Below are positions 4,303 through 5,070 of a stretch of DNA of 5,070 bases, in pieces. The stretch lies in the NCBI GenBank assembly GCA_937958735.1, contig CALGNG010000298.1:1-5070 (forward strand), given 5' to 3'. Position 1 is the first letter of the stretch. The number at the start of each line of letters is the position of its first letter. The notes under the pieces were generated by a model, which was not told the DNA's origin, searched no databases, and worked only from the letters and a program-made list of their open reading frames with translations. The stretch is from an uncultured Aquimarina sp. (GTDB lineage: Bacteria > Bacteroidota > Bacteroidia > Flavobacteriales > Flavobacteriaceae). The position numbers were made by a program, and so were the translations under genes.

Positions 4303-5070
4303 ATGGGACTCATATCTTTTATTGGCTTTACATTGCTTGTTGCAATAATTGCCTGGTGGTCAACTAGGAATACAGACGAAAACTCTTCGGATGGATATTT
4401 TTTGGGTGGGAGAAGTTTAACTGCTGCCGTTATTGCTGGTTCGTTATTGCTAACTAATCTTTCTACCGAACAAATTGTGGGTCTTAATGGTGCCGCTTTT
4501 AAAGATGGTATTCTTGTTATGGCATGGGAGACTTTGGCGGCACTGTCTATGGTAATTACCGCTATATTCTTACTACCTAGATACTTAAAAGGAGGTATTA
4601 CAACAGTACCACAGTTTTTAGCAAATCGTTTTGACACCACTACGAAAACGATTACATCTGTTATATTTTTGTTGGGATATGTGGTTATTTTCTTGCCTAT
4701 TGTACTGTATTCTGGTGCTATAGCGGTAAGCTCTATGTTTGATTTACCAACACTTTTAGGCCTAACTAAAGATCAGACTTTATGGGCTTGTGTATGGTTT
4801 ATAGGAGTTATTGGCTCTATATATGCGGTCTTTGGTGGTCTTAAGGCTGTTGCAGTTTCGGATACTATAAATGCAGTGGGTTTAATTATAGGGGGATTAT
4901 TTATTCCTGTTTTTGGACTGGCGTTTATTGGGGATGGTAATGTATGGGAAGGTTTGTCTATTTTAACTCGAGATAATCCAGAAAAATTTAATGCCATTGG
5001 GGCCGAGAGTTCTTCTATTCCTTTTTCTACTTTGTTTACAGGGATGATGCTAGTACAAGTATTTTATTGG
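4303..5070 (+). CDS. Sodium:solute symporter (SSS family, vSGLT-like), N-terminal part
   Basis: The frame is open from ATG at 4303 to the window edge, giving 256 residues of a membrane transporter that should be roughly twice as long. It belongs to the solute:sodium symporter family, close in pattern to Vibrio sugar transporter vSGLT, which couples inward Na+ flow to sugar uptake across the inner membrane. Visible landmarks are a first hydrophobic helix (residues 4-19), GYFLGGRSLTAAVIAGSLLL (31-50), the substrate-site helix LSTEQIVGLNG (53-63) whose Glu56-Gln57 corresponds to the galactose-contacting EQ pair of vSGLT, TTVPQFLANRF (100-110), VLYSGA (134-139) whose Tyr136 aligns with the sugar-stacking tyrosine region, and IYAVFGGLKAVAVSD typical of the family. 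The last residues LVQVFYW lead into what is normally a GxNQ motif just beyond the edge. The start fits the family's short N-terminus. Coding-strand G exceeds C, unlike the upstream block. Sugar is the likely substrate, but other solutes are possible. Confidence 0.9.
   Translation, partial: MGLISFIGFTLLVAIIAWWSTRNTDENSSDGYFLGGRSLTAAVIAGSLLLTNLSTEQIVGLNGAAFKDGILVMAWETLAALSMVITAIFLLPRYLKGGITTVPQFLANRFDTTTKTITSVIFLLGYVVIFLPIVLYSGAIAVSSMFDLPTLLGLTKDQTLWACVWFIGVIGSIYAVFGGLKAVAVSDTINAVGLIIGGLFIPVFGLAFIGDGNVWEGLSILTRDNPEKFNAIGAESSSIPFSTLFTGMMLVQVFYW

Noticed and set aside
4287..4640. A 117-codon open frame on the minus strand
   Set aside because: It lies opposite the start of a clear SSS-family symporter on the + strand and its translation resembles no protein family.
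4773..4997. A 74-codon open frame on the minus strand
   Set aside because: It is again antisense to the symporter coding sequence and shows no protein-like features of its own.

Overview
The window looks like chromosomal DNA from a marine- or Flavobacteriaceae-type member of the Bacteroidota. The DNA is very AT-rich, there are no clear Shine-Dalgarno sequences, and the few promoter candidates resemble the Bacteroidota pattern (TTG, about 18-22 nt, TAnnTTTG). The recognisable proteins also fit this group: a glutamine cyclotransferase tail, two small proteins resembling the Bacteroidota type VI secretion tube subunit TssD/Hcp, a secreted protein whose C-terminus resembles a type IX sorting domain, and a vSGLT-like sodium symporter. 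All genes read left to right.

Layout: (1) 1-229 is the last 75 codons of a glutaminyl-peptide cyclotransferase, followed by a perfect 58-bp palindrome (317-374) that should act as a strong, probably bidirectional, terminator. (2) 375-833 is non-coding, strongly C-over-G on this strand. (3) 834-1286 encodes the first TssD/Hcp-like protein (150 aa). (4) 1287-1997 is non-coding, with a promoter candidate near its end. (5) 1998-2903 encodes a 301-aa exported protein with a signal peptide, an unrecognised N-terminal part, a Thr/Pro linker and an approximately 90-aa C-terminal domain. (6) 2904-3637 is non-coding but contains the most structured DNA of the window: an approximately 110-bp, 57%-GC-core, nested inverted repeat (3470-3578) just upstream of the second TssD/Hcp gene. 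(7) 3638-4084 encodes the second TssD/Hcp-like protein (148 aa). (8) 4085-4302 holds two 19-nt direct repeats exactly 30 bp apart. (9) 4303-5070 is the first 256 codons of an SSS-family sodium:solute symporter that runs off the window; it was easy to overlook because its stop lies outside.

How the parts relate: the outer genes (cyclotransferase and symporter) look like ordinary chromosomal genes. The middle (about 375-4200) looks like an accessory block: two paralogous, orphan tube-like genes with a shared leader and divergent C-terminal tails, flanking an unrecognised exported protein, each gene isolated by about 460-730 bp of non-coding DNA and each probably its own transcription unit. A functional link between the two tube-like proteins and the secreted protein is inference from position only. 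The best candidate for something undescribed is the structured element at 3470-3578, which may be a MITE-like insertion or a structured 5' leader RNA.
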